Positions 1 to 8,879 are shown, counted from the first letter of the stretch. The stretch is 42,219 nt of DNA from an uncultured delta proteobacterium (GCA_903904655.1 CAIVDK010000397.1:1-42219), one strand, 5' to 3'. Numbers and translations are program-made. Notes: a model not told the origin generated them from the sequence alone.

Positions 1-274
1 CAAGAAACGGAAAGAAAATAAGTTGTCTTCAAACGACCCCGTGTAAAAAGGACATCCTCCCTTAAAACACCCCAGGCCACATGAGGAAGCCAGGCAATTT
101 TTAGATTGAGCTTTGTTTTCAACCATTGTTCCCTATTGCATTATTTAAAGATAATCCCTTGATGTTCAAGAGAAATTCATTGTCATCCCGGTTAAAAATA
201 TATTCCACTTCTAATTCCAAAGATGGTATAAGAACGCACTTTGGAAAAGGCAGTAATATTTTAAGGAGCGTTTT
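1..274. other. Leading intergenic region upstream of metH
   Basis: No convincing coding frame is seen on either strand. A purine-rich ribosome-binding site (AAGGAG, about 262-267) lies just before the GTG start of the next gene. A weak -10-like TATAAG at 227-232 has no good -35 partner. A short stretch near 75-95 faintly recalls part of a cobalamin riboswitch core, but the rest of that structure was not found, so no riboswitch is called. Confidence 0.5.
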
Positions 275-2677
275 GTGACTAAAAGCTTAAAAATAAAAAA
301 TCTTCTCGATAAACAGGTCATTATTCTGGACGGAGCCACTGGCACCGAGCTGCAGGAAAAAGGGATGCTGGCGGGTGTCTGCCCGGAAATCTGGTGCCTG
401 GAAAATCCAACCGTCATTCAGGGCGTCCATGCGTCCTATCAAAAGGCCGGCGCCCAGGTCGTCTATACCTGCACCTTCGGCGCGAATCGTTTCAAACTCA
501 AGCAATACGGCGTTAAAAAAGATGTCTATTCGGTGAATAGGGAGTTGGCGCGCCTGGCCAAACAGGCTTGTGGAAAAAAAACGCTTATTGCCGGAGACAT
601 CGGTCCCACCGGTTTATTTATCGAGCCCTTTGGCCCGCTTTCCTTTGAAGAAGCGGTGGACGCTTTCAGAGAACAGGCGCGCGGTCTGATCGACGGCGGC
701 TGTGATTTGATTGTGATCGAAACCATGATCGATATTCAGGAAGCGCGCGCGGCCTTACTGGCGGTGAAAGAACTTTCGGATATCTTCACCATGGTGTCCA
801 TGACGTATGAAAAAGACGGACATACGCTGGGCGGAACACCCCCGGAAAGTGCGCTCATCACCTTGCAGAGTCTGGGCGCGGATGCCGTGGGCTGCAATTG
901 TTCCGCCGGTCCCGAACAAATGGTGGAATTTATCACCGCGATGAAGCCTTACGCAACCGTCCCGCTTCTGGCCAAACCCAATGCCGGCATGCCCAGACTT
1001 GAGGGTTTGAAAACCGTTTTCGACATGGATGCCAAAACATTTGCCGCTTATGCCAAGAAGCTTGTGGCGGCAGGCGCCAATCTGCTGGGCGGTTGCTGTG
1101 GAACGACGCCGGATCATATTCAATCGTTGGTCAAAGCGGTGACGGGTAGAAAACCGGTCAAACCCCGTCGCACGTCAGTTGCGGCGCTTAGTTCCGCGCG
1201 GAGTTTTTTGCATCTGGATGAGAATCAGTCGCTGTTTGTGGTCGGTGAAAGGATCAATCCCACAGGGAAAAAAGCCCTGCAACAGGAACTGATGGAAGGC
1301 AAAATGTCCATTATCCGCCAGATGGCGCAGGAACAGGAAGCGCAGGGCGCTTCTCTTCTGGATATCAACATTGGCCAGCCGGGCATCGATGAAGTTCAAA
1401 CGATCAAAAAAGTGATTGGACTTTTATCCACTTCAGCCCGCTTGCCGCTGGTGATTGATTCATCCAGGGTCGAAACCATTGAAGCCGCGTTACGGATCTA
1501 TCCGGGCCGGATGCTGATCAATTCTATTTCCGGTGAAAAAGAAAAGCTAGCCAGACTTTTACCACTTGCCGCAAAATACGGCGCGATGTTTATCCTGCTG
1601 CCGTTAACGGACGGCGATATTCCGCACACGGCCAAAAAACGCCAGATGGTTATTCAGAGTATTTTCCAGAAAGCACAAAAGTTTGGTTTGACCAAAGATG
1701 ATTTTATCGTTGACGGTCTGACGATGGCGGTTGCTTCCGACGCGACAGCCGCCAGGGAAACGCTGGCCACGCTCGGCTGGTGCAAAAAAACTTTCAAGTG
1801 TAAAACGATTTTGGGCTTGTCCAATGTTTCTTTCGGTATGCCGGGGCGTCCCTGGCTCAACGCGGCATTTCTGGCCATGGCGCAATATTGCGGCCTGACG
1901 ATGGCCATTGCCAATCCGGCAAGTGTGGAACTGATGAATGTGAAGAAAGCCTCAGATATGCTCATTGCCAAAGATAAGGCCGCCCTTCATTTTATTAACC
2001 ATTTTGCCGAGCCCTCCGCGGCCGTCTTGCCCAAAAGCGCTGGGGGTGACGTTTCACCCGAGGAAAAAGTTACCGCGGCCATTCTGGACGGAGACAGGGA
2101 TCATATTGCGACTTTAATCGAAGCGGTTCTCAAAGGCGGACGGACGGCAGGCGTGTTGGTTGATGAAATTCTGATTCCGGCCATTGTGCGCGTGGGGGAT
2201 ATGTACGAAAAGAAGATTTATTTTCTGCCGCAATTGATGGCTGCGGCGGAAGCGATGAAAAAAGCACTGATCTACCTGGACCCGTATTTGAAAAAAACGA
2301 CGGCTGCTGAAAAGGGCAAGGTAATACTGGCTACGGTCCGGGGAGACATTCATGACATCGGCAAGAATATTGTCGCTCTGCTTTTGAGAAATTACGGATA
2401 TAGTGTTATTGACTTAGGAAAGGATGTTCGGGACGAGGTTATTATTGAGGCGGCCAAAAAAGAGAAGCCGGATGTGATCGGCCTTTCCGCGCTGATGACC
2501 ACGACAATGGTCAACATGAAAGAGGTCATCAGGCTGGTGAGAGCTCAAGGAATCAAAACGGATTTTCTCGTCGGCGGCGCGGTAGTCACGGAAGCTTATG
2601 CCGCATCCATCGGCGCGTCCTTTGCAAAAGACGGTGTGGCAGCCGTCAGAGTAATTGATCAATTAATGAAAAAGTAG
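275..2677 (+). CDS. metH: Methionine synthase-like cobalamin-dependent methyltransferase (MetH without reactivation domain)
   Basis: The 800-residue protein has three of the four MetH modules. The first is a homocysteine S-methyltransferase barrel (about 1-300), with zinc-ligand cysteines in GCNCSAGP near residue 207 and GGCCGTTP near 272. The second is a pterin (methyl-THF) binding barrel (about 315-580), starting around VVGERINPTG. The third is a cobalamin-binding cap plus Rossmann module (about 590-800) with the DIHDIGKN motif; its His, near residue 693, is the lower cobalt ligand. The protein should move a methyl group from methyl-THF through B12 to homocysteine in the cytosol. The C-terminal AdoMet reactivation domain of E. 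coli MetH (full length about 1230 aa) is absent. The start is GTG at 275, preceded by AAGGAG. The TonB-family gene follows after 10 bp, so the two are probably co-transcribed. A related corrinoid methyltransferase using another acceptor cannot be fully excluded. Confidence 0.93.
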   Translation: MTKSLKIKNLLDKQVIILDGATGTELQEKGMLAGVCPEIWCLENPTVIQGVHASYQKAGAQVVYTCTFGANRFKLKQYGVKKDVYSVNRELARLAKQACGKKTLIAGDIGPTGLFIEPFGPLSFEEAVDAFREQARGLIDGGCDLIVIETMIDIQEARAALLAVKELSDIFTMVSMTYEKDGHTLGGTPPESALITLQSLGADAVGCNCSAGPEQMVEFITAMKPYATVPLLAKPNAGMPRLEGLKTVFDMDAKTFAAYAKKLVAAGANLLGGCCGTTPDHIQSLVKAVTGRKPVKPRRTSVAALSSARSFLHLDENQSLFVVGERINPTGKKALQQELMEGKMSIIRQMAQEQEAQGASLLDINIGQPGIDEVQTIKKVIGLLSTSARLPLVIDSSRVETIEAALRIYPGRMLINSISGEKEKLARLLPLAAKYGAMFILLPLTDGDIPHTAKKRQMVIQSIFQKAQKFGLTKDDFIVDGLTMAVASDATAARETLATLGWCKKTFKCKTILGLSNVSFGMPGRPWLNAAFLAMAQYCGLTMAIANPASVELMNVKKASDMLIAKDKAALHFINHFAEPSAAVLPKSAGGDVSPEEKVTAAILDGDRDHIATLIEAVLKGGRTAGVLVDEILIPAIVRVGDMYEKKIYFLPQLMAAAEAMKKALIYLDPYLKKTTAAEKGKVILATVRGDIHDIGKNIVALLLRNYGYSVIDLGKDVRDEVIIEAAKKEKPDVIGLSALMTTTMVNMKEVIRLVRAQGIKTDFLVGGAVVTEAYAASIGASFAKDGVAAVRVIDQLMKK

Positions 2678-2687
2678 ATATTTCCCT

Positions 2688-3410
2688 ATGATGACTGAAA
2701 AGCAAAACAAGTTATTGGGCATTTGCGTATCGCTTTTGCTGCACGGCGTGGCGGCGGCCATTTTGATTTCCAGCGTGTCCGGCACGGCGATGATGCCACG
2801 AGACCCGGGTAAACTTGATTTTGTGTGGGTATCGCTCTCCGCAAAGGATAAAACTTCTTTTTTATCTGTCGAAAAAGACACCCGACAAAAAACACAACCA
2901 ACAGCAACCCGGACCGGCCGAACGCCGGAATTGTCGGCAATACAAAATTTCCATGTGGCATCGGAAACAACAACCGCTCAAAGGTCCGAAGAGGTTTCAT
3001 ACGACAAAACGATGGCTTTTCCCGGGCCTAACGCAGTCGCCTATGCCGCGGCAGGCGGTCATCCCCCTGTTTCCGATGCAGGCCGGCAGACGGCGGCATC
3101 AGGCGAGTCGCCTATCTTTTCCAACGCCTATCCCCTGTACAGGGAAAATCCGCCGCCCGGTTATCCGGAAATGGCTCGGCAGCAAGGATATGAGGGCGTT
3201 GTGCTGGTCGCGGCTGAAATTCTGGCGGACGGACGCGTCGGCAAGGCCGTCGTCAGTAAATCATCCGGCTATGCCATTCTGGATCAAACCGCGATTAAAG
3301 CGGTCATGACCTGGAAATTTGAACCGGCTAAAAAGTCGGGAATCCCTTATAAAACGTGGGCGGAATTGCCTATCAAATTTCTGCTAAACGACAATAATTC
3401 TCAATCATGA
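2688..3410 (+). CDS. TonB-family energy transducer protein
   Basis: A 240-residue protein. It has one N-terminal membrane anchor (about residues 8-29, LLGICVSLLLHGVAAAIL), a low-complexity periplasmic linker rich in Thr, Ala and Pro, and a C-terminal TonB domain (about 150-235). The TonB domain includes the typical YPEMARQQGYEG stretch and a DGRVGKAVVSKSSGY segment ending in a WKFEPAK-type strand. TonB proteins couple the inner-membrane proton gradient (through ExbBD) to outer-membrane transporters, which implies a Gram-negative cell. No exbB or exbD is in the window, so its partner and receptor are unknown. Two ATG codons in tandem mark the start, with no strong Shine-Dalgarno, so translation may be coupled to metH 10 bp upstream. 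pyrE follows after 27 bp. Confidence 0.85.
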   Translation: MMTEKQNKLLGICVSLLLHGVAAAILISSVSGTAMMPRDPGKLDFVWVSLSAKDKTSFLSVEKDTRQKTQPTATRTGRTPELSAIQNFHVASETTTAQRSEEVSYDKTMAFPGPNAVAYAAAGGHPPVSDAGRQTAASGESPIFSNAYPLYRENPPPGYPEMARQQGYEGVVLVAAEILADGRVGKAVVSKSSGYAILDQTAIKAVMTWKFEPAKKSGIPYKTWAELPIKFLLNDNNSQS

Positions 3411-3437
3411 AAAATCTCTACTGGAGGAAATATCAAT

Positions 3438-4028
3438 ATGACCATCTCTAAGAAAAAGGAACGCCTCGGTGAAATCATTCTGGAGCGTTCCTTCAAATAC
3501 AGCGACAACCCGCCGTTCACGCTGGCCTCGGGCCGGCAGAGCAATTTTTATTTTAATTGCAAACCGACCACGCTCGATCCAGAAGGAATGAACCTGATCG
3601 GCGAGATTATTTTTGATATGATTAAAGATGCGCCGGTCACCGCGGCGGGCGGGCTCACGCTGGGCGCCGATCCTATCGCCAACGCGCTTGCCGTCATTTC
3701 CTATCAGTTGGGCAAGCCGGTCAAAGCGTTTGTCGTGCGCAAAGACGTGAAGGATCACGGCACAAAAAGCGCCATCGAGGGCAACGTCACGGCCGGAGAA
3801 AAAGTGGTTATTATTGACGATGTGATCACAACCGGCGCCTCCACAATTACCGCCATTGAACATGCCCGCAAGGCCGGGCTGATCATTGAACGTGTGATTA
3901 CACTGATTGATCGCGAAGAAGGCGGCAGAGAAAATATTCTCCAGCATGTTGAACATATCCAGTCTGTTCTGACCCGAACTGAAATCATGGCGTTGCGCGC
4001 GAAAAAAACAGCAGGCCAACCTGGCTAG
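3438..4028 (+). CDS. pyrE: Orotate phosphoribosyltransferase
   Basis: A 196-residue type I phosphoribosyltransferase. It makes orotidine 5'-monophosphate from orotate and PRPP in de novo pyrimidine synthesis. The PRPP loop VVIIDDVITTGAST is at about residues 123-136. The substrate-binding segment FTLASGRQSNFYFNCK lies near the N-terminus, and KDVKDHGTK, the flexible catalytic loop with the lysine-rich motif, near residue 100. The length is usual for the bacterial enzyme. A good GGAGG lies at about 3423-3427, 10 bp before the ATG. It probably belongs to the transcription unit beginning at metH. A REP-like palindromic element follows directly downstream. Confidence 0.95.
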   Translation: MTISKKKERLGEIILERSFKYSDNPPFTLASGRQSNFYFNCKPTTLDPEGMNLIGEIIFDMIKDAPVTAAGGLTLGADPIANALAVISYQLGKPVKAFVVRKDVKDHGTKSAIEGNVTAGEKVVIIDDVITTGASTITAIEHARKAGLIIERVITLIDREEGGRENILQHVEHIQSVLTRTEIMALRAKKTAGQPG

Positions 4029-4039
4029 AAATATTTTAT

Positions 4040-4101
4040 AATCAACCACCCGCGAGCTCGCTGCGGAGAATTAACGCTCGTCCCGCAACAGCGGGATTAA
4101 A
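4040..4101. repeat. REP-like palindromic element, short copy
   Basis: This shares its left part (AATCAACCACC then CGCGAGCTCGCTG) and right part (CGGAGAATTAACG, then CGTCCCGCAACAGCGGG) with the element at 11542-11646, but lacks about 42 bp of that copy's centre. The right part contains a CCCGC-AACA-GCGGG hairpin and the left a GCGAGCTCGC palindrome. It sits between the pyrE stop and the ribosome-binding site of the M16 protease. Confidence 0.8.
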
Positions 4102-4119
4102 TACAAGGAGAATCCTGGA

Positions 4120-7098
4120 ATGACGCAGATAAATGTTCCGCAACCGACCATGCAAAGTGGTGATATATTAAGCGGTTTTAAAGTATTACGAGTAGAAACC
4201 ATTCCGGCCGTGCGCCTCACCGCCTACGAAATGGAGCATCAAAAAACAGGCGCGAAAGTTCTGCACCTTCATGCCTTTGACCGGGAAAATTTATACGCGA
4301 TAGGCTTTCGCACGCCGCCTGCGGATTCCACGGGTTTGCCCCATATCCTGGAACATTCCGTGCTCGCGGGCTCGGAAAAATATCCGCTCAAGGACACCTT
4401 CAAAGAACTGATGCGCTCCACGATGCAGACGTTCATCAATGCCTTTACCTACCCGGACAAAACCCTTTATCCGGTGGCCAGTCAGATCAAAGCGGATTTT
4501 TTCAATCTCGCTCGCGTTTACACAGACCTTGTTTTACACCCCCGGATGCTCAAAGAAACCTTTCTGCAGGAAGGTCATCATCTAGAGTTTTCGACGCCCG
4601 GCGATATCGAAAGCGACCTGATCATCTCCGGTATTGTCTATAATGAAATGAAGGGCGCTTACTCGTCGCCTGACTCCCTGATGTACAAAGACATCCAGGA
4701 AAAGCTTTATCCCGATACTGTTTATGCGCTGGATTCCGGGGGCGACCCGGAGGTCATTCCCACGCTCACCTATGAACAATTTCTGGACTTTCACCGGAAA
4801 TATTATTCGCCGACCAACGCGCGCTTTTTTATCTATGGCGATATTTCGACCGCTGAGCATCTGGAATTCTTGGCCGAAATGCTGGACGGATTTGACCGGG
4901 TCGACGTTGACTCATCCATAAAAAGCCAGCCGCTTTTTACCAAACCAAGACTAACCTCCGGCACCTATCCCGTGGAAAAAGACGAGCCGCTTTCGCGCAA
5001 AACGATGGTCAACATCGCCTGGATGCTGGCGGAAAATAAAGATTTTGAAACGGCGCTGATGCTGGAAATTATTTCCGGACTACTGGTGGGTAGCGCGGCC
5101 AGCCCATTGCGCCAGGCGCTGATCGATTCAGGCTTGGGCGAAGATATGTCGCCGGTCAGCGGTATCGAATCCGATATCAAACAACTGATGTTTTGCGCCG
5201 GCTTGCGTAATGTGGAGAGCGCCGATGTTCAGAAAATTGAAAAGCTCATTCTCGGTACGCTGCAAAAGATTGTCGCCGAAGGGTTTGACAAAGAATTAAT
5301 CGAAGGCATTCTCCATCAGGTCGAATTTCACGGCAAGGAAATTTCCCGCGGCTCTTACCCCTATGGCATTACGCTGATGGGCAGCGTTTTTCAAACCTGG
5401 CTCTATGATGGCGATCCCTTCATCGGCCTTGATTTCTCTCGCGCGATTGAGAAGATTCGCAAGCTCTGGACGGACGATCCGCAAGTATTCCAGAAAATGA
5501 CCCAAACGTGGCTGGTGGATAATCAACACCGCCTGCTTGCGGTGATGGAGCCTGATCCCGGCTTCAGCGAAAAGAGTGAAGCAAAGTTCAAAGAGAAAAT
5601 GGCTGCTTTGAAAGCCGGTTTTACGAAAGAACAGTTACGGCAAATCGACGAACAGGCGACCCAGCTGAAAGCCTTTCAGTCTGAGACGGATTCATCCGAA
5701 GCCGCGGCGACTCTGCCTACATTGAGAATGGATGACGTTCCCCGGCAGGTGGAGACCATTCCGACACAGCACAAGACACTTGCTTCGGTTGCCGCTTTGG
5801 AGCAAGACCTGTTCACCAACGGTATTGCCTATGTTGATCTGGCTTTTGATATTGCCCACGTTCCCGAAGATCTTCAGCTTTACCTGCCGCTCTTGGGAAA
5901 AATCATGAGCGGCATGGGCGCGGCGGGCTTCTCTTATGATGACATGGCCAAACGCATTGCGCTCAACATGGGCGGATTCGGTTATGACCTGTCTGCCGGC
6001 TTTTCCGTGGACGCGACCGACACCTGGCAAAAAATGATTTTTTCTTTTAAAGCGCTCTATCGCACCTTTCCGGAAGCCATCAATATCGTTTGCGATATGA
6101 TTTGTTTAGGAGATTTGGATCAAGAAGCAAGAATGCGGGATTTAATCGCTGAACGAAAAAATAATCTTCAATCCTCCATTGTCCCATCCGGACATGTCTT
6201 TGCCAAGCGAGCGGCAGGAGCTGCGCTTACACTGCCGGCTTATCGCGATGAACAATGGCATGGCCGGACCCAGTTGCGATTTGTTCAGCAGCAATCGGGA
6301 GACTGCGATAAGTCCAGAAAGAACTTATGCGAAAAACTGGAACAATTAAAAAAAATCATCTTCAGCAAGAATAACCTGACCGTCAATATCACCGCCGAGG
6401 CCGATGGCTTGAAGCTCGCCTGTGAGCATATCAACCGGCTTCTGGAAAAACTGCCGGCAGGCCATCGTACGGACAGGCCGGACGAGCCTTCGCTTGTGCC
6501 CGTCTATGCGGGTGTTGCCGTTCCCACGCAGGTATCTTATGTCGCCTGCGCCATGAAAGCGCCCGCATACAATGACCCGTCCTCCGCGCTTCTGATGCTG
6601 GCGTCAAGGGAGCTTTCCAATAGTTACCTCTACAAGTACATCCGTGTTCAGGGCGGCGCTTACGGCGGCATGTCGTCATTCGACGCGACGCTGGGAATTT
6701 TCGCGTTTCTGTCCTATCGTGATCCGCATATTAACGAAACACTGAATGTATTTCAGGAAGCGCAAAAATTTTATTCCGAAAATGATATGTCTGCCGACGA
6801 TATGGCAAAAGCCATTATCAGCACGCTTAGCGCGCTCGATAAACCCCTTGACCCGTCAGGCCGCGGTTACGTTGCCCTGATCCGCCATTTTGCCGGCGCA
6901 ACAGATCTGATGCGTCAGTCCTTTCGGGATCAAATATTTGCCGCGACGCCGCGAAAAGTAAGAGACACACTGGCAAACTATTTCAAGAAGGCCGCCGGGT
7001 CCAAAGCCGTCGCGGTTTATTCGGCACAGGAAAAACTGGATGAAGCCAACAAGCTTCTGATGGATAAACTGGTTCTGGAGAAGTTGGCGGAGGCATAG
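4120..7098 (+). CDS. M16C-family zinc metalloprotease (PreP/Cym1-like, insulinase superfamily)
   Basis: A 992-residue protein with the inverted zinc motif HILEH (His75, Glu78, His79) inside LPHILEHSVLAGSEKYPLKD. The distal glutamate region YNEMKGAYSSPDSL is about 100 residues further on. Two M16 halves are joined by a long central linker (about residues 440-560), the usual PreP/Cym1 arrangement of about 970-1000 aa. Members degrade short unstructured peptides inside a closed two-bowl chamber. No signal peptide is seen, so a cytosolic location is likely. AAGGAG at about 4106-4111 precedes the ATG. The REP-like element separates it from pyrE, so it may be transcribed separately. The exact peptide substrates cannot be told from sequence. 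Confidence 0.93.
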   Translation: MTQINVPQPTMQSGDILSGFKVLRVETIPAVRLTAYEMEHQKTGAKVLHLHAFDRENLYAIGFRTPPADSTGLPHILEHSVLAGSEKYPLKDTFKELMRSTMQTFINAFTYPDKTLYPVASQIKADFFNLARVYTDLVLHPRMLKETFLQEGHHLEFSTPGDIESDLIISGIVYNEMKGAYSSPDSLMYKDIQEKLYPDTVYALDSGGDPEVIPTLTYEQFLDFHRKYYSPTNARFFIYGDISTAEHLEFLAEMLDGFDRVDVDSSIKSQPLFTKPRLTSGTYPVEKDEPLSRKTMVNIAWMLAENKDFETALMLEIISGLLVGSAASPLRQALIDSGLGEDMSPVSGIESDIKQLMFCAGLRNVESADVQKIEKLILGTLQKIVAEGFDKELIEGILHQVEFHGKEISRGSYPYGITLMGSVFQTWLYDGDPFIGLDFSRAIEKIRKLWTDDPQVFQKMTQTWLVDNQHRLLAVMEPDPGFSEKSEAKFKEKMAALKAGFTKEQLRQIDEQATQLKAFQSETDSSEAAATLPTLRMDDVPRQVETIPTQHKTLASVAALEQDLFTNGIAYVDLAFDIAHVPEDLQLYLPLLGKIMSGMGAAGFSYDDMAKRIALNMGGFGYDLSAGFSVDATDTWQKMIFSFKALYRTFPEAINIVCDMICLGDLDQEARMRDLIAERKNNLQSSIVPSGHVFAKRAAGAALTLPAYRDEQWHGRTQLRFVQQQSGDCDKSRKNLCEKLEQLKKIIFSKNNLTVNITAEADGLKLACEHINRLLEKLPAGHRTDRPDEPSLVPVYAGVAVPTQVSYVACAMKAPAYNDPSSALLMLASRELSNSYLYKYIRVQGGAYGGMSSFDATLGIFAFLSYRDPHINETLNVFQEAQKFYSENDMSADDMAKAIISTLSALDKPLDPSGRGYVALIRHFAGATDLMRQSFRDQIFAATPRKVRDTLANYFKKAAGSKAVAVYSAQEKLDEANKLLMDKLVLEKLAEA

Positions 7099-7131
7099 GA
7101 AAAAGGCTTCTACCTCTGCGGGGCACACGAG

Positions 7132-7145
7132 GCTGAAGACTGAAG
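7132..7145 (+). repeat. Two-unit heptamer array, (G/A)CTGAAG
   Basis: Heptamers GCTGAAG (7132-7138) and ACTGAAG (7139-7145) stand head to tail. They are the reverse complement of the CTTCAGT array at 7218-7238, so the two can pair across about 70 bases. They lie in the convergent spacer between the M16 protease and the paaK-like gene. Confidence 0.65.
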
Positions 7146-7191
7146 GTCTATTTTGTATGCCTTCGGCGCTTTTATAATCTTTCGTGATGAT

Positions 7192-7206
7192 GGCGCGTTT
7201 CGCGCC
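7192..7206. terminator. Possible transcription terminator hairpin
   Basis: A perfect 6-bp GC stem (GGCGCG / CGCGCC) closes a TTT loop and is followed on the + strand only by a short TTTC run. It lies about 95 bp after the M16 protease stop, between convergent genes. The weak U-tract makes it a modest candidate. Confidence 0.3.
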
Positions 7207-7217
7207 TTTCACCTTAC

Positions 7218-7238
7218 CTTCAGTCTTCGGTCTTCAGT
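7218..7238 (+). repeat. Three-unit heptamer array, CTTC(A/G)GT
   Basis: Units CTTCAGT, CTTCGGT and CTTCAGT are in exact 7-bp phase. They are inverted relative to the array at 7132-7145. ACCTTCAGTCTTC (7216-7228) is the exact complement of the matching stretch there. Confidence 0.65.
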
Positions 7239-7254
7239 CTATAGCTAGCAACCG

Positions 7255-7284
7255 CTGAACCGTGAACTGTTGAGCACTGAACCT
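7255..7284 (+). repeat. Degenerate 7-8 bp tandem units with TGAAC core
   Basis: Four consecutive units, CTGAACC, GTGAACT, GTTGAGCA and CTGAACCT, run up to and into the stop codon region of the paaK-like gene. The core resembles the four octamers at 27187-27218. Confidence 0.55.
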
Positions 7285-8590
7285 AAATCTTCCTCTTATC
7301 AATCACCCGACTGGCCTTACCTTCGGAGCGCTGGATGGTTTTAGGCTCCACCAGTTTGACCTTGGCGGTGATGCCCAGATAATCTTTCATGTCCTTGAGG
7401 AGTTGTTTTTCCAGTTTCTGCAGCACCTTGACTTCGTCGGCGCCCTCGAACTGTTTTTCCGTCACTTCCACCTGCACCTCCAATGTGTCAAGTGCGTCCA
7501 CCCGGTCAACAATCAACTGGTAATGTGGTTCGAGTCCTTCGATGCCCACCAGCACGGCTTCAATCTGGGAGGGAAAAACGTTGACACCGCGAATAATGAG
7601 CATATCGTCGCTGCGGCCCATAACGCGGTCCATGCGGTAGTGCGTTCGTCCACAGCGGCAGGGTGCGGGATTCAAGCGGGATATGTCGCGCGTCCGGTAA
7701 CGGATGAGCGGAAAGGCTTCTTTGGTCAGTGTCGTGAAAACCAGCTCGCCTTCAACGCCTGGCGGTAGCACTTCGCCGGTCTTCGGATTGATGGTTTCTA
7801 CCAAAAAATGATCTTCAAAGATATGCATCCCGTCGCGCGCTTCGACGCACTCCATCGATACGCCCGGACCCATGATTTCAGACAGGCCGTAAATATTCAT
7901 GGCCGTCAGGTCCAGTGCTTTTTCGATTTCCTGACGCATTTGTTCGCTCCAGGGCTCCGCGCCAAAGACGCCCACGCGCAGCGAAAGCGAGCGCATATCC
8001 ACGCCCATGGCCTGTCCCTGTTCGGCCAGATTCAGCGCGTAAGAGGGCGTGCAGCAGATGGCCGTCGGGCCGAAATCCTGCAAAATCGTGATCTGGCGTT
8101 TGGTGTTGCCCCCGGACATTGGGATGACGCTGGCGCCGATTTTTTCCGCGCCGTAATGAGCGCCCAGACCTCCGGTGAACAGGCCATAGCCGTAAGCGTT
8201 ATGAATGATGTCGTTTTTGGTGAGACCCGCGGCCACAAAGCATCGTCCCATCAGTTCCGCCCATGTTTCAATGTCGCGCTTGGTGTAGCCGACGACAGTG
8301 GACGCACCGGTTGTTCCTGAAGAGGCGTGCAGACGAACGACATTGCTCATCGGCGTGGCGAATAATCCAAAGGGGTAATTATCCCGCATATCCTGCTTGG
8401 TGGTGAAGGGAAATCGTTTGAGGTCATCGAGGGATTTCAGATTATCGGGCGAGACACCCGCTTTATCGAAGGACTTTTTATAGAAGCCGACGTTATGATA
8501 AACCCGCTGTGCTACCTGTTGCAGTCTTTTGAGTTGCAGCGCTTCCAAGGCTTCACGGGGGAGGGTTTCGAATTCTTCATTGTAGATCAT
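7283..8590 (-). CDS. Phenylacetate-CoA ligase family protein (PaaK-like AMP-forming ligase)
   Basis: A 435-residue member of the adenylate-forming superfamily, the usual PaaK length. The P-loop-like motif ASSGTTG is at residues 89-95. YRTRDIS and the late motif [20 protein letters not shown] mark the hinge and C-terminal subdomain. PaaK activates phenylacetate with ATP and CoA to phenylacetyl-CoA. Stand-alone homologues are widespread in anaerobic Desulfobacterota and may use other aryl acids, for example in amino-acid fermentation. No paa or ior partner genes are adjacent, so the substrate is unproven. The ATG is preceded by GAGGAG. It is transcribed divergently from the STAS gene across a repeat-rich spacer. 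Confidence 0.88.
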   Translation of the reverse strand: MIYNEEFETLPREALEALQLKRLQQVAQRVYHNVGFYKKSFDKAGVSPDNLKSLDDLKRFPFTTKQDMRDNYPFGLFATPMSNVVRLHASSGTTGASTVVGYTKRDIETWAELMGRCFVAAGLTKNDIIHNAYGYGLFTGGLGAHYGAEKIGASVIPMSGGNTKRQITILQDFGPTAICCTPSYALNLAEQGQAMGVDMRSLSLRVGVFGAEPWSEQMRQEIEKALDLTAMNIYGLSEIMGPGVSMECVEARDGMHIFEDHFLVETINPKTGEVLPPGVEGELVFTTLTKEAFPLIRYRTRDISRLNPAPCRCGRTHYRMDRVMGRSDDMLIIRGVNVFPSQIEAVLVGIEGLEPHYQLIVDRVDALDTLEVQVEVTEKQFEGADEVKVLQKLEKQLLKDMKDYLGITAKVKLVEPKTIQRSEGKASRVIDKRKI

Positions 8591-8658
8591 GGGTTATGGT
8601 TCTCCTCAGGTCAAAAATATTTGCACCCCTATAGCATAAATTCACCTCAAAACAAAAG

Positions 8659-8693
8659 TTTTAAGATTTAAGGTTTAAGGGTTAAGGGTTAAG
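8659..8693 (+). repeat. Heptamer tandem array (TTAAG core), left arm
   Basis: Five units in strict 7-bp phase are seen: TTTTAAG, ATTTAAG, GTTTAAG, GGTTAAG, GGTTAAG. The first two units are the exact reverse complement of part of the array at 8743-8801. A 17-bp perfect inverted repeat is formed by 8656-8672 with 8767-8783. Confidence 0.8.
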
Positions 8694-8742
8694 TAAAAAA
8701 GTGTCTGAATACAACCTGTTCACACTAAAAATAAAATTTAAA

Positions 8743-8801
8743 CTTAATTACTCAAGTACTTAATTACTTAAATCTTAAAACTTAATACTTAAAACTTATT
8801 G
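8743..8801 (+). repeat. CTTAA-core short-unit array, right arm
   Basis: CTTAA or near variants recur at 8743, 8751 (CTCAA), 8759, 8767, 8781, 8788 and 8795, that is in 8-bp steps, then one 14-bp step, then 7-bp steps. The array is inverted relative to 8659-8693 and ends inside the -35 box of the STAS promoter. Confidence 0.75.
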
Positions 8802-8827
8802 ACAGGTGTTTTCGTTCTTTCTATACT
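8799..8827 (+). promoter_or_regulatory. Sigma70-type promoter for the STAS/RsbW pair
   Basis: TTGACA (8799-8804), a 17-bp spacer and TATACT (8822-8827) give an exact -35 and a 5/6 -10. Transcription should start near 8834. This supports translation from the ATG at 8880 and excludes the upstream TTG, which lies inside the -35. Confidence 0.85.
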
Positions 8828-8879
8828 TGATGTGCCTGAATGCATTTTAGGTTCGAACCATAATAAAAGGAGCATACCC

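Noticed and set aside
60-100. Cobalamin riboswitch upstream of metH
   Set aside because: Only a short stretch (GCCAC then GAGGAAGCC) resembles the core. The other conserved boxes and stems were not found.
3405-4049. 214-codon ORF on the - strand opposite pyrE
   Set aside because: It is fully antisense to a clearly recognised pyrE and has no independent support.
7808-8320. 170-codon ORF on the + strand inside the paaK-like gene
   Set aside because: It is the antisense shadow of a well-supported gene, with no promoter, start signal or protein-like motifs of its own.
8659-8801. CRISPR array
   Set aside because: Units are 7-8 bp and contiguous, with no spacers and no cas genes nearby.
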